This document shows, in pieces, positions 24,010 to 36,345 of a stretch of DNA of 64,000 nt. The position numbers and the translations under genes were made by a program. The notes under the pieces were generated by a model. That model was not told the DNA's origin. It did no database searches and saw only the letters and a list, made by a program, of their open reading frames with translations. Position 1 is the stretch's first letter. Every line of letters begins with the position of its first letter. The DNA is from Maea johnstoni (Eukaryota > Annelida > Polychaeta > Spionida > Magelonidae): positions 37,115,214 through 37,179,213 of the forward strand of contig OZ012694.1 in the NCBI GenBank assembly GCA_963942565.1. Direction: 5' to 3'.

Positions 24010-27000
24010 CACTAAGTCCAAGCGATGCCGCCTCAGGAAGTACACTATTAGATGGGGAACAGGGGAGAGTGCATAAATGCAATTGTCCCAGACTCGGGGA
24101 CATAAATGCAGATGTAGATAGAATTATGTAAATAGTTTTTTCCTTGGACTATTGCATATCAAACTTTAGATGACCAATCCATCCAACATCAAACTTACTC
24201 AGCTGCATGATTTGAGCACGATTTTTTCGGGTGAGTATCAATTCTCAATTTCACAACAATAAGTGCAGCATTTTTAGGATAAAAATGTGTAGAGACCACA
24301 TTATTATTATATTCATCTAAGGTAGAGACATGGCGAACTCACTGTGTTTGTGATTGTTATGGTTACGTGTATATAAAGCATCTGTCCATTCAAACTCGAG
24401 TTTCCCAGTAAAGTATCCATAGCCGAGTGTTCATAATAATAAAGATGGATATACACCATCCTATACATAGAAGTTGAGCTACCATAGTATAAGACCATAA
24501 CTCAAAGGGCATAGCGAGGTTCTATCTTAGATATGCTGCTTTACCACAGGTTCTTAGAATTACCAGTAAGCTAACTAATTAGACAAGCCAAGCATGAACT
24601 CTAAGATGACCAAATACAAGATGAACTGTAGTGCCGATATCGGTCTAGAGTCAATTCAGGCTATGGTAGCTAGCCTGCCTTCCTCAAGTTCATAGTGCAA
24701 ACACGGATGCAAAAGGCTTACTCCAGAGAAACAGCTACTTTGAAATAAACATAAGCCGAGAGATCATACGTGAGCTTAAGGTGCCAACTAGCGATATGTA
24801 CAGTTCGGCAGCCCGGCCCGGACACCAGTTGAATGTGAAGTTGATACAATGTTTTAAACTTTGCTCCAACTCTGTGAAGTCTCTATCTTTAAGAGATCTT
24901 ACCTGCCACCCCGGCCATCGTGCACACGTCCCTACTCTGTCCTGACGATTATTATTCCACACTTTTCGCCGATATCAACAGATTAAATACTCATAAAGCC
25001 CCGCTGCATCACGCAATGTGTCGACTCTACATGATGTGCAGCCATTGCTTATACTATGCTGTCTCATAGCAACGTCCTTAGCGACCCGGTAAATCACGTG
25101 ACCTGATTGTGGTTTTATCAATGGCGACACCTACAGCGGCCGCGGTAGTACTACGGCCAGTAGGGCCGACTGGTGCGCCACCGTTCGGGCGACATGTAAA
25201 GCACATGGAAGCTCAACTCTTTTATCTGCCCTAAGGGTGCCCAGATTTATTGCGCCAGTAAGATCATCTAAGGAAATTTTGCAATGTGGGGTTATTTATT
25301 ATTTTTATGGCGTAAACCGGTTAAAGAAGAGGAGGAGAGCATTCTTTTCACCCGCCTACTGGCGTGGGCTGAGTTTTATAATGCGACTACTGTGGTTCTG
25401 ATATCATGATCTAATTCCCGCAATTGTACTGAATGCCTTTCCGTTAGTTAAGCATAGACAAACCTAATCATCCTGTGGATTTAGACCAATTCAGTTCAGG
25501 CTTATTTTCACTCATCTAGGGTTCAGGCGAGGGCTTAGTTTTTACATAATGTTGCTGTAATGTATATGAGGATATGATAATAGGTCGTTGTGCTATAATT
25601 TCATGCAAGGTCATGTGACAGTACTAGCGCTTTACAAAATAAATAAAATAATAAAATACGCAAGAAATGTTTAATCCACAGGAGTGACTGTTTGATAGAG
25701 TGATGTCCAATTGCTTTCATAGATAACAATGGGCGATGTGAAGTATAGTCAGATTGTTGATCATTGATGGCCACGTCAAACAATCAATCATACCCGTCGT
25801 TTGTTGAGTGGAGAATTGACCGACTGTGAAGGGAATGTATTGTTGGCCTTAACTTTTGCCTGTCCGAGCGAGACTGTGACGTCATTACAAGCACACGAAT
25901 TGTTGCCTTGGGAACGGCTCACACCGATTGTGGACTACTCGAAGGAATCGTAATTTATTGCTGGTCGCGACTTTCTTGGACAGCATCCAAAATTAAATAC
26001 GAAACTCGTCACACGCATAGCATGGTGCATTACATGTGAGTACACATAGGACTGATCTTGCAATGGAAAGTTAGATTCTTTTAATTTAAACCTCGGCTAA
26101 CGTAATTCTGTAGGTAAATGTTTCAATAAATTGGTCATTCTTTCTCTAGAAATGCTTTAGGTGTTATACTTCAGGTGTTACACTAAGATCTACACATTTG
26201 CAATCATAAAAAGTTATCAAAAAGTATTTTCCTCAAATTTGCAACACACAGTGTGTTTCGGTATAAACAAAAATAATCTTACAAAACACACGCATAGCGT
26301 TAGATATTTTTACACAAAATACCCCCCAAATATCTAACCGTGGCAAACGAAACCATAGTTCAAAGGCAATTTTATGCAACACACATCGATACATTCATCT
26401 TTCTTTTTGCGTGATTGTCAATGCCCTATTGTCAAAACAGTGCATAGTAACAATGGTGGCTGAGTGCCTCTACATATTAAGTAAAAAGAGGAACAGATAG
26501 ATGATATGGCATAGCTCCAAGACGATATAGACCGCTTCAGATATACATCCCGGATAAGATTTATAATAATCATAGATAGCTCAGTGTTGCCCTGATCGGA
26601 AATATTTCCTTAACGGCGAAGGTGCAAAAATCCACCCTTTTCAACCAAAATGTCAAGGTTTTCCCTGTAATACTATCATTTATAATAGGATTTTATTCGG
26701 TTCTTTTTGTGGGTTTGGGGAGATGTGGTTCTGAAACGAGAGAAACGATTTGATATTGGAATGTGCATTCCTGCCCGTCCGATCCTATTCACATGATTTC
26801 AGGCGCGGGGGGAAATTATGTGCTTGTATCACCTTGGTGCATATTTGGCATACAATATATGATCATTGATACGAATTTAAACCTTGCGTGGACAAATCAT
26901 CATCATCAATTTGGTGATCATAGTACAACGCGCCTTACGTCGCGTTCTATTTTTTTAAAATCTTTAACTGCGTTATTCGATATCTCCAAAACGGCATGGC

Positions 27001-27146
27001 ACTGTCTGTTATCATGATATACAAACCAATGTACACAATGTTTTTTAAGGGGCTATATATAATTTGCGGGATAATTTCCGAGAAGTTGTACTAGTATGAG
27101 GAAATAATTACATTTCACTTTGCGCAAATTAAGGCTGTATTATCTA

Positions 27147-29361
27147 GGGGCCAGTTTCTCGTATCGTAAATTACGATTTTCATTGTTGAAAATCGTAATT
27201 TACGATTTTTCTGTTTCTCGAAGCTGAGCCGTTCGTAAATATTTACGAAAATTGCGTAAAATTTACGAGGACCTTAGAGGTCATCGTAAATTTACGAATG
27301 ACGTTTTTGGACCCTTGTTGCATGGCAACGTGGGGTAATCTCACGCACCTACACGGGCACTTGACCACACGACCATCAGGGCAGGCCCGGGATTTATAAA
27401 TATTTACATATAATTTATCAATATTTATAAATAACCTGTGTATGTTAATATATGTTTAATCAATTTATACACGTGCATAAATATTAATCATTTATTTATG
27501 GATAATTGTTTAAATATAATAAATTGAATGGTTTCTGAATATTTATTAGATCTCATAATTATTTACGAATCAATAAAAAGTACAATCATTCATAAATAAT
27601 GTATAGATACTTTTGATTTTGAAATGTCTATAAGTTATATCTATATATCGTTTATTAATATCAAAACATGCGACAAGTACGATGCATCATCAAGTGTGAA
27701 TGAGCAAATAAAAACTTATATTTTAACGACGGGGGTGGGGGGGGGGGGGAAGAAAATACAAACACTACTTATATTCACGACCATTTTGGGGAGAGAAAAT
27801 ACAAAAACTTTATTTTCACGACATTTTTGTCTGGGGGGGGGGGGGGAAATAAAGGAGAAATAAAGTTCTAACTCCTTAAAAAAAACGGCCGTGAAAATGA
27901 CTGTTTGCTTGGCTCGTTTTCGTAGTAAAGGTAGCCTATTAATTTGCGAAATTCGCAATATAGACCACGTGCGTGTATATTATGGAATATCATTTGTACA
28001 AAGTAAAACGACCATATCAATAATGGAAACATGTATTTATTCGTATGTATATCTATCAATATCTAACATCTATCTATCTGTCTATGTATGGCTGTATGTA
28101 TGCATGTATGTATGTATGTATGTATGTATGTATCTGTCTGTCTGTCTGTACACTATCTATCTTTTTTATTTTCTCTCCCCCAAATAATGGACGTGAATAT
28201 AAAAAAAACTTAAATTTTCTCTCCACCCCAAAAGTCGTGAAAAAAAGTTTTTTATTTTCTCTCCCAAAAAACGGTAGTGAAAATAAATATTTCTTTATTT
28301 TCTCTCCCAAAACAACAGTCGTGAATATATATATATTTAGAATTTTCCCACCCCTTAAAAAGGTCGAGAAAATAGAAGTGTTTCTTTTTTATTTCTCTCC
28401 CCCCTGCCCCCCCCCCCCCCCCCCCCCCCACCCCCCCCCAAAAAAAAACGGTTATGAAAATAAATGCGCTTTCACACTTGGTCCATCGCAGACAAGCCAA
28501 AAAGCACTATCTAACCCGGGATTTTTTCGCAAACACATGACCAATGTGCGCTTTTATATATTTCACTTGAATTTCTCTTTATACAAATTGTATTTAAAAC
28601 CCTAGTAAACTTAATTTAGAAATACTGTCTATTGATTTGTCATGGTCTTAACTATTCCTCATAGCGCTAAGATAGTAGTGCAACCATGATACAATATTGA
28701 TACGTACATGCATACATTGACTGTGCTCCGCCACTAAGATATCCAGACACCCCTAATTCTGCTTAGGCTATTCCAGAAAGAGGAACGAAGGGGGGCTAAT
28801 GTTAGATTTGAGTTTATTGTTGAATAATGGTTGTCTAATACAGCCCCTCTCAGAAAAAGTAATAATTATACTTCTTCGGTTTTCCCCGATAATTAAAAAT
28901 CGTTAACCATTTAAGCAGTTAATTTGAACGACGAACAATACTGCATAAAAACGCAATTTATCTACCCTTTTCACGCACACATATGGTAGTATGTTCATGT
29001 TCATTATGGAATATTTTGTTGCCTTTGTACGCAGGGTGGAAAGGTAATCGCTGTATCCTTCAATAGTACGCTACGGCGGGATAAATGCCCCATCCATCCC
29101 TGACGTTCACGTCACTGATGCCACTCCCATAGTGAGTGGCATACGCAACAATAGGACTATGTACGGAACAATAGGACTATATACGTAACAAAAGGACGTC
29201 ACAACAATATTTTATCGTAAATTAAGTCATCAATTACGAAATTTCGAATTCATTTACGGAGAGCTTCGAGAAACGCAATAACTGATCTTCGTAAAAACGT
29301 TCCTAAATTTACGAATCGTAAATTACGAACGATTCGTACTTTACGATACGAGAAACAGGCC
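27147..29361. mobile_element. 2.2-kb non-autonomous DNA transposon (element B), PIF/Harbinger-like
   Basis: The left terminus GGGGCCAGTTTCTCGTATCG and the reverse complement of the right terminus (GGCCTGTTTCTCGTATCG) match and continue into TAAATTACGA repeats. CTA flanks both sides (27144-27146 and 29362-29364); TA with a one-base-longer right end is the alternative. GGGCC-GTTTCTC ends and 3-bp duplications fit PIF/Harbinger. Subterminal blocks of about 150 bp at both ends are dense in CGTAAATTTACG-like palindromes. The interior has no transposase frame. Confidence 0.82.
27720..28450. repeat. Two-orientation array of GAGAGAAAATA / TATTTTCTCTC units with poly-G and poly-C tracts
   Basis: The left part (27720-27900) has units of the type ACGAC-TTTTGGGGAGAGAAAATA with G runs of 12-13. 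The right part (28165-28450) has at least five inverted units TATTTTCTCTCCCAAAA-CGGTCGTGAA ending in a C run of about 28. The two halves can form a long hairpin inside element B. A tetranucleotide patch (GTAT)n/(TCTG)n sits between them at about 28095-28150. Confidence 0.8.
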
Positions 29362-29364
29362 CTA

Positions 29365-30139
29365 GGTTAGTAACAAGGCGACCTGGTGCGCAGTTTTACA
29401 ATGTAGAGGACGGTGGAGGGAAAATCGAAAGCGCGAAAATTTATGTGCGCAAAATACACAGGGTGCTGTGTCTTGAAGTATTGTACTGCATCATATGCTA
29501 TATTGATTGCAGATATAGTGTACAAATCATACTAGATACCACCATCTTTAGTCGATTAACTAGAAGAGACTAGACGTACATATAGGGGTTAACAGCATCA
29601 TAACTTACTTAGTATGGTGACGGAGCAAGAACATGTATGTGGCTATATAAGATACTCTGCCTGTTTGAGAGTTACATTTATAACCTAAAGGGCAAATGCA
29701 CCACGAGAATGATTCAGGTCCAAGTGAGTTTATACATGACAAATTTCCAAGAAAACCTCCCGCAAACCTGTCATCTTCAGCAATTCTCAATCATGGCTCA
29801 TGAAAGTGAGTAAAAACAGACCTGCGGGTGCAGACATCCTGCATTACATTACGATTGTAGCCGGTTTTGTTAATTGCAATGGACCATATGCCACTTAGAG
29901 AACTGACTGTATGACGCATAATGCAATTACACACCTGGCAAGAAATCACTCTGTTCGTAGATGATCTGGTGATGATTATAAACAAATGAATGCAATTTAC
30001 ATTAACCAGACACTTGTCTACTGCTTAGATCTGTGTAGGTTTAATCATTTATATTGAAATGTCTTTTTACTGTTTAAACCTGAGACAAAGTAATTATGAT
30101 TCAAGTATAAACAGAGATAACTCACTTGTACCAGGGAGT
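29365..30139. other. Non-coding stretch right of element B
   Basis: No exon, repeat or RNA gene recognised. Confidence 0.45.
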
Positions 30140-30525
30140 TTTACTTTAATCTATATATCTCTGCTTGTACAGAAAAAAACTTCTCTCTGGATGTAAGTTG
30201 GGATTAGCAATGGAATAAAATGATCTTATGTCAGTAAGATTTCTGTCAGACCTATCAATATAAAAGGAAAAGGTATTCGGTTTATAGTCTTGATCCACCG
30301 AAGCGCTCACACGACCTTCCTCCTCTAGCAGACCTGTACACACGGACACCATTTCAATCCCCCGAGCAGTTCGCAGCATATAGCGCACAAGCTCTAAGCA
30401 CTGCATTATTAATGCTAGGTACCCATTTTGCGGCTGGGTAGAACAGACCAAAGTGCCCCGGCCGGGAATTGAACCAACGACCTACTAGTCCGACACCTAA
30501 CCAACTAAGCTGCTTTGTCCCCCCT
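30140..30525 (-). mobile_element. tRNA-derived SINE on the minus strand
   Basis: Read on the minus strand, the head (30525 to 30452) has CAGCTTAGTTGGTTAG (box A) and GGTTCAATTCCCGGCC (box B) spaced as in a tRNA. The body starts with CTACCCAGCCGCAAAATGGG and TACCTAGC, a motif recurring in tRNA-SINEs of many invertebrates. The 3' end is not sharply defined. Confidence 0.8.
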
Positions 30526-30932
30526 TATATCCATATGCTGCACACAGCACCATGTTTCACGAACCGTGAGTGCAGCTGTGTAGCACTGCCAGTACTGCAG
30601 TGGTGCTCAGTTGATGTCTGGAAATGGGGTCATGTGACACAAAATGGATGCCCCTTATAATTAAATGGATCTTGACAGGATATTCTGGACCACTGGTTGA
30701 TGCAATTTCCTCTTCAACAGGTACTGGGGATGGATTTGTGAGTGAGGCAATTGACAAATACCATATAGCACTACACTTTAAGCCCAAGTTTTCCTGATGG
30801 TGCATTTGTCCTTTAAGCAAAAACATTAACATAAGAAAAACATTGAAATATCAGTAATGGCGTGTCCCAGGTGGTTGTATCCTATCCCATCATTTTGGAT
30901 GTCCTCACTGATGGTCCTTATCTAATTTCCAG
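30526..30932. other. Intron upstream of the 30933 exon
   Basis: Non-coding. The last 40 bases are pyrimidine-rich and end TCTAATTTCCAG, the acceptor of the following exon. Confidence 0.6.
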
Positions 30933-32294
30933 TGTGTGAGCCCGCGGATAGAGATGAGGGTGATTCCGCCACACAACAGCCACGAGAAGTACAACCTTCG
31001 CTCCAGCTCCTTCCTGGCCACGTCGCGCGCAGGCTCACGCGGGGACAGCACGCTCGTCACCCGCGGCAACGGGAACAGCCATGGAGGGGCAACCACCAAT
31101 GGCAACGGTGATCTACATCCAGATCCGAGACGGGCGAGGGAAAGGTAATATATGTTTTCAGAAATTAATAGGCATTTGGCTACTGCAGACCCTTTTATTA
31201 TCACGCTCTTTTTAGTTCGCGATATCTACCTCATTCTTTTTTGTAAGCAAGCATTAAATTTCGCGTCTAAATGAACAATTATTGGCATGTGTTCATGCAT
31301 TGCAATTATAAGTGCATATGTATAATACGCCAACTTGTTTGTTTTAGTATTATTCCTATTGCCTTTCGGACTATGCATCGCGAATTCCGCGAAATGAATT
31401 GGCTAGCGTATATAGGGGATTTAAAGTTCATACTACTGTAAAAGTCAATGTGGCTGGTGAATAAAATCGCAAATTTCGAATTTCATACTTTCATGGTTAT
31501 TGCAAAAAAATCCTTTTACTACTAACGTTTTGGTTAACATTAGGTCATTTTAGATTACAATTTGAGAAGAACATGTTAAGGGAACCAAAGAAATAATTCC
31601 CCTTCAGATATATTTGCGAATATCAAACTAATTTCAAAGTTATCAAAACGTCTTATAGTTAGAGGACACTTCTCAATGCATTACGATGCTTTTGACTGAT
31701 TTTGTACTTTTTTCATTTCAAATCGTACAAGTGTGCAACATGATTTTTATTTCTTTTTGTATATAAACAAAATAGACCACGAAAGAACATTTATACTGAT
31801 ATTTACATGCAGTACAAGGTAAACAATATCATACTGCAAATACAGTCAATCAAATTACCGTACTCGAACATCTCAACAAGTTCATCATATATTTTTGCAC
31901 AAGTTGTCAAAAACATATTTTTCTTGCCATTAATTTTGATATAAAATTCTTCAGCTTTTACATAACTGTAAACATTTTATTTGATTTCACCTATTTTAAC
32001 CTTTTCCCCCGTTTGCCTTTTTTGATAAGTTGTTTTTATTGTCACCGAAATAATCATATCCACTATTTTGCTATTCTCATCATTGCCAAAGATTCTTTCA
32101 ATATCTGATAATTTTGTGTACTTATATAGTTTCCTCTTAACCCCAATGTTCGACTGATTTTATACATATCTGTGGTTTTTCGTCCTAGGTATGACTTGCG
32201 CGCCAGCACGATCAAGCTGCGACAGAGCTCGCTGGGGGAGGTGAAGGAGGACCAGCAGACGAGCAGCGCCACACCGCGGCGGCTCAGCACTTAA
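30933..32294 (+). CDS. Two terminal coding exons of an unrecognised protein
   Basis: Exons 30933-31144 and 32189-32294 join in phase (…ARE-R-YDLRAS…) and end in TAA at 32292-32294, giving 105 residues. The acceptors TTTCCAG and GTCCTAG and the donor GTAATA are normal. The sequence is hydrophilic, rich in Arg, Ser and Gly, with no membrane segment: IPPHNSHEKYNLRSSSF, then a Gly/Asn-rich linker, then YDLRASTIKLRQSSLG. YNLRSS and YDLRAS look like a diverged pair. High GC against an AT-rich surround, clean phase and a poly(A) signal 285 bp downstream support a real gene. It looks like the cytoplasmic or disordered tail of a larger protein. Upstream exons were not found. Confidence 0.68.
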
Positions 32295-32578
32295 TTACAC
32301 AATGCAGGTCTAGTGTGGTTCAAAACCACGTCTTGTTTGGTTAAAAAAATAGGCTTGCATGAAAAAGGACTAAATGCAGTTTTTAACTGAAAGAACAGAT
32401 CAAAGCGGGGAAAATTTAGAAATACATCTATAACGTCATTCTGAGATTGGATGATGTTATATCTTGTGCAACAATTGGTTTCTATTGTTACTAAAAGGTG
32501 CGTTGTCAGAATGTGTGGAGGGAAGACTAAGGTAATCTAGGAGCGTGATTGCTTGATATTTTTGTTGATGAAAAATGC

Positions 32579-32584
32579 AATAAA
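32579..32584 (+). terminator. Poly(A) signal of the unrecognised plus-strand gene
   Basis: AATAAA 285 bp after the stop codon. The 3' UTR would be about 32295-32610, leaving about 560 bp before the convergent UNC80 3' end. Confidence 0.65.
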
Positions 32585-32610
32585 CTATAAATTTCAACTC
32601 ATACGTGTTG

Positions 32611-33174
32611 TATTAACCAACCCTGAAAAAAACTTTTGAACCAATTTGTAGCCACACCGACAGACATGCGACTACTCCGTACTCTTAGTTGTTCTCTGTC
32701 GAAAAAACATTTAGTAGAAGCATTAATCGGGACTCTACAGAAATTATTTTGATTTTTCCACTTGGTTACCATACTACTTTTCAAAAAGAGCATTGTAATG
32801 TACTTAATAGACTGTACTCTGTGAATCCAAGTAGCTTGTTAATATTGTTAATAAAAAATAATGACCACATATTGGCACCAGAATAATGATATTTTGTTCC
32901 ATGGTATAAAGGGGTAGTCACCTTTTGATGGTTGGAAGGGGCTAGTGGAAGTGGCCTCGGGCACCAGCCACACAGACTCGGACTTTGAGCAGTTGACCCC
33001 TGGTGGTGATTTCAGAAACCATTGCTAGTGGCACCACCAGTGTCACTTTTCGGAACTTAATAGAACCTACCCTTCTGAAATCCTGGATCTGCCACATATG
33101 CCTTCGCATTCTTTCAGTTATGGATCATCTGGTACAAACGAATGACCAACAACACATATACGTCAGCATTCAAC
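32611..33174. other. Short intergenic gap between convergent 3' ends
   Basis: No repeat or frame of note. Bounded by the AATAAA of the plus-strand gene and the reverse-strand AATAAA of UNC80. Confidence 0.5.
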
Positions 33175-34082
33175 TTTATTCAATATGCAACTGAAAGGTC
33201 AAGACAACAGCACCAATGAGATTTATCAATTCTTCAGAGTCCGTTCATCTCTTTCTTGTACTAACTTAGATTCAGAGATTACCTCCCTCACAGTAAACTA
33301 ATAAAGAAAACTCATAAATAATTTCTTAATATATAAATGATGCATATTCTACACGTCTTAGCACAGTAAATTGATAAATAAATTCATAAATAAGTTCATA
33401 ATACATAGATTATGCATTCTTACTTTCAAAAGTTCAATCAAAGAGAAGATCTCATGTTTAGTTATCATTATCTGGCATTGTTTCTAAAACAGATTGATGA
33501 TAGTGTTTGACAAGATACCAGTAGCATGTATCCCGCAGTAAGGTTTCCCTGTACATTTTAAGATAGTATGATACCAAGGTAGCCAAAAGCCATTTTTCTT
33601 CAAGATTCCCTCAAAAACTACAAAAGAAATAAGTGCCTTCGGCTTTGGAGACTTGTAAAGAAAACTGCTGGCAAGTTTGCTTTAGAAAACTTGGTAAAAC
33701 AAATAACTTTTATTCAACCGATGACAAAGTTTATCTTCTTATCAATACCACATATGTAAATGGAAAAGAAAAGCAAACAGTTACCCAAGTCATTTTCCAT
33801 TATTATTTTAGCTCTTCAACTTAGGGTATTCTTTAACTCTAAATAAATTGTGAGACACTTAGACAAACTATTGTAGGTCATAAAGAAACATAACATAATT
33901 ATATTCAGAGGATATACACACAATCAAAGTTCTATCCTAAATGCAGTCCATACTCTTTGGCCCCAGTTTCATACAACCACAAGCTACAATACCTAGGTAG
34001 TAATAGTTACCATATTCAGAGATATTCCGACACCACATAAAATATATATTGCACAATTAAAAGCTCCGACCTTTTTAGCATA

Positions 34083-34838
34083 CAGTCAAACCTGTCTAAG
34101 AGACCACCTGTAGATAACGACCAGTCTCAAAGTTCCCACAGGTGAAAAATACATTATACTTAATCCATTCATGCTTATGAGTTCCCTTTAGAAATGGCTG
34201 TCTGGATCGACTTGGAAATTAGAAACGACCTTACAAAATATTTGAAAGACCGGTTTCTGGTTTTATGATTAACATTTTTCATGCAAATAGTTTTCCAATG
34301 AGGCTTACACGTGTAAAATTGTAACACAATTGACAGCCTGTCAATTACTTTAATCTTGTGGGTAAAAGTTAAGTGGGAAAAATAAATTTGAAGGTGGAAT
34401 GTTATTCAGAACATAAGCAACAGCAAGCAAGTTCCGCAAATAAATCATAAAATCCTTTTTAATTCCAAAATTATATCAAAAGTATCATAGATCCAGACAA
34501 CAATTTCTAGAGATACTCTTAAGGGTTAAGAGAGACCACCTCCATTGAAGGAAATTGAATGAGATGAATTCCCCCTAGAAGTAACATCAATAAGTAATAA
34601 CGTGTCTACATAGACAACTTGTGTGTCCCTCCAGCGATAGCAATTCCTAACAGGGTTTCCAGTGCAAGAACTCTTACCTGTCTAAGAGGCTATAAAGTGA
34701 CACCACCTTTCTTTAATTGCCAATCCAAAAATTCAAAATACGAAAGATACATTTTAACTACCTATTTGCAAGACCGCATGTTTTCAGAAAGCACTTTAAT
34801 TGATCCTTGTACTGGTCTTCCTAATACAGGTTTGACTG
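34083..34838. mobile_element. 756-bp TA-flanked pogo/Tigger-like element with a nested insertion
   Basis: CAGTCAAACCTGTCTAAGAG at the left is matched by the reverse complement of the right end (CAGTCAAACCTGTATTAGGA), with TA outside both ends (34081-34082 and 34839-34840). The terminus type is that of Tigger-like MITEs. A TTAA fold-back element is nested at 34160-34529. Confidence 0.88.
34160..34529. mobile_element. Fold-back made of two inverted ends of TTAA MITE family 2
   Basis: The left end (TTAATCCATTCATGCTTATG, then GTCTGGATC) is the inverted complement of the family-2 right end; the right end (ATATCAAAAGTATCATAGATCC...GGGTTAA) is the same end in normal orientation. It is therefore a head-to-head double end, not a simple copy, flanked by TTAA. 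Confidence 0.7.
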
Positions 34839-35258
34839 TACAAATATTACAACTGGCCATGCAATTCACACACCAGTTCCCACACACTGAAATATATACT
34901 TCTCTCTTTCAAACTCTGGCACATAATCCAACCTCCAACCACCAACCATAACAACATTCTACATAATCATGTAGCTGATAGCACTTAGTGAAGGTTTAAT
35001 ATTTCAGACAAATAACAACTCAACATCAAGAAAATATCATTCCTTTTTATGTGTATCTCTGCTTTGCAATTGATTTACTGCTTAACTGGTGAATCACATA
35101 GTAGGTATAGACAGAGGTATATACTAACAAGAGAAATATACTAACAAGCAATTGCATCAAATATATCATAGTATTAACAATATTGATTGCGACACAAGTC
35201 TGGCACAGAAAGTGATAAAATATGACTAGCACACCTCTGGGATAGACATAAACTCACC

Positions 35259-35473
35259 TTAACCCGTCCAATGCTGAGACTACTTTCGTCCAAAGCACAA
35301 GGACGCAAAGATTTTTGAAAACCATCTAAACCCTGTTGTGTTGGTATTCATTGGATAGCTCTTGCTGCTGAGACCTCTCAGATGAGTGCAATTGTGTCAG
35401 GTTTTAGTCATTTTTCAGGATTTTTGCATCATTTTGCATTGGCCAAGTTAGCCACCAGTGGCATAAGGGTTAA
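35259..35473 (+). mobile_element. TTAA MITE family 1, copy 2
   Basis: TTAACCCGTCCAATGCTGAG at the left, GCATAAGGGTTAA at the right, with the family interior (GTTGGTATTCATTGGATAGC, CAGATGAGTGCA). Confidence 0.9.
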
Positions 35474-35949
35474 AGAGTCAACAACGGTCTTGAGAGAAGG
35501 AGGTAATTATATATGTAACAATACAGCAATACAGGCAACCAGGTCCAGCCACACCACTGTTGTCCATACTTCTTTCTTAACAGGATGCACCACTGACACT
35601 CAGTGATTTTAAATTCCTAGTCGTCATATATCATTAAGATAGTATCTTGAAAACTCTAGCCCCAAACAGTCTCGCTTAACCTTGATTGCCTGATCTATAA
35701 TAGAATACATAACTGTCCACAAACTGTAATACTAGATTGCCATAGTATTATCTTAACAGCTAAAATACTTTACAGAATTCAATAGAGATTCTCCAATACA
35801 TAGGAAAATCATCTAAGAAATAACATATATTAAAGGACTATAAGCTTAAGAATTTATAAATAATATGCATTTACGTAATATTTTGAGATTCTGCAATCTT
35901 GAGATTCATAAATAGCGCCAATAGTTAGCTAGACAGACAACTAATATAA

Positions 35950-36345
35950 GTTTATAATAGAGTACTTGACTCTACCACTCCTCATAAGATGGTTCATAAT
36001 AGAGTCCATGGTACCAGACTCTATCCCTCATTATAAGATGGTTTATAATAGAGTCCACGGTACTTGACTCTAATCCTCATCCTAAGATGGTTTATAATAA
36101 TTTCCATGGTAATTGACTCTATCCCTCATTATAAGATGGTTTATAATAGAGTAATTGACTCTATCCCTCATTATAAGATGGTTTATAATAGAGTCCACGG
36201 TACTTGACTCTAATCCTCATCCTAAGATGGTTTATAATAATTTCCATGGTAATTGACTCTATCCCTCATTATAAGATGGTTTATAATAGAGTCCACGGTA
36301 CTTGACTCTATCCCTCATTATAAGATGGTTTATAACAGAGGCGAT
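35950..36345. repeat. 49-bp minisatellite in the UNC80 3' UTR
   Basis: About eight units containing AAGATGGTTTATAATA, GAGTCCACGGTACTTGACTC and ATCCCTCATTAT. Most successive AAGATGG positions (36034, 36083, 36132, 36174, 36223, 36272, 36321) differ by exactly 49 bp, with one 42-bp unit. Two unit types alternate, giving a 98-bp higher-order pattern in part. Confidence 0.92.

Larger units (their letters stand above)
21621..27146. other. Unassigned 5.5-kb stretch
   Basis: From about 21.6 to 25.6 kb the base composition is more balanced and less homopolymeric than the flanks, with almost no internal repetition. I found no terminal repeats, conserved protein motif or RNA gene in it. It may be part of a long intron of the gene ending at 32.3 kb, or an old decayed element. 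From 25.6 to 27.1 kb it is ordinary AT-rich sequence. Confidence 0.4.

Noticed and set aside
28045-28605. 186-residue plus-strand frame with a poly-Pro stretch
   Set aside because: Runs through the minisatellite, C tract and tetranucleotide repeats of element B; composition is repeat-driven.
30452-30525. Possible tRNA gene on the minus strand
   Set aside because: Boxes A and B are good, but the acceptor stem does not pair well and a SINE body follows directly.
35950-36345. CRISPR-like regular repeats (also 60331-60800 and 62583-62880)
   Set aside because: Contiguous tandem repeats without unique spacers, in a eukaryotic locus.
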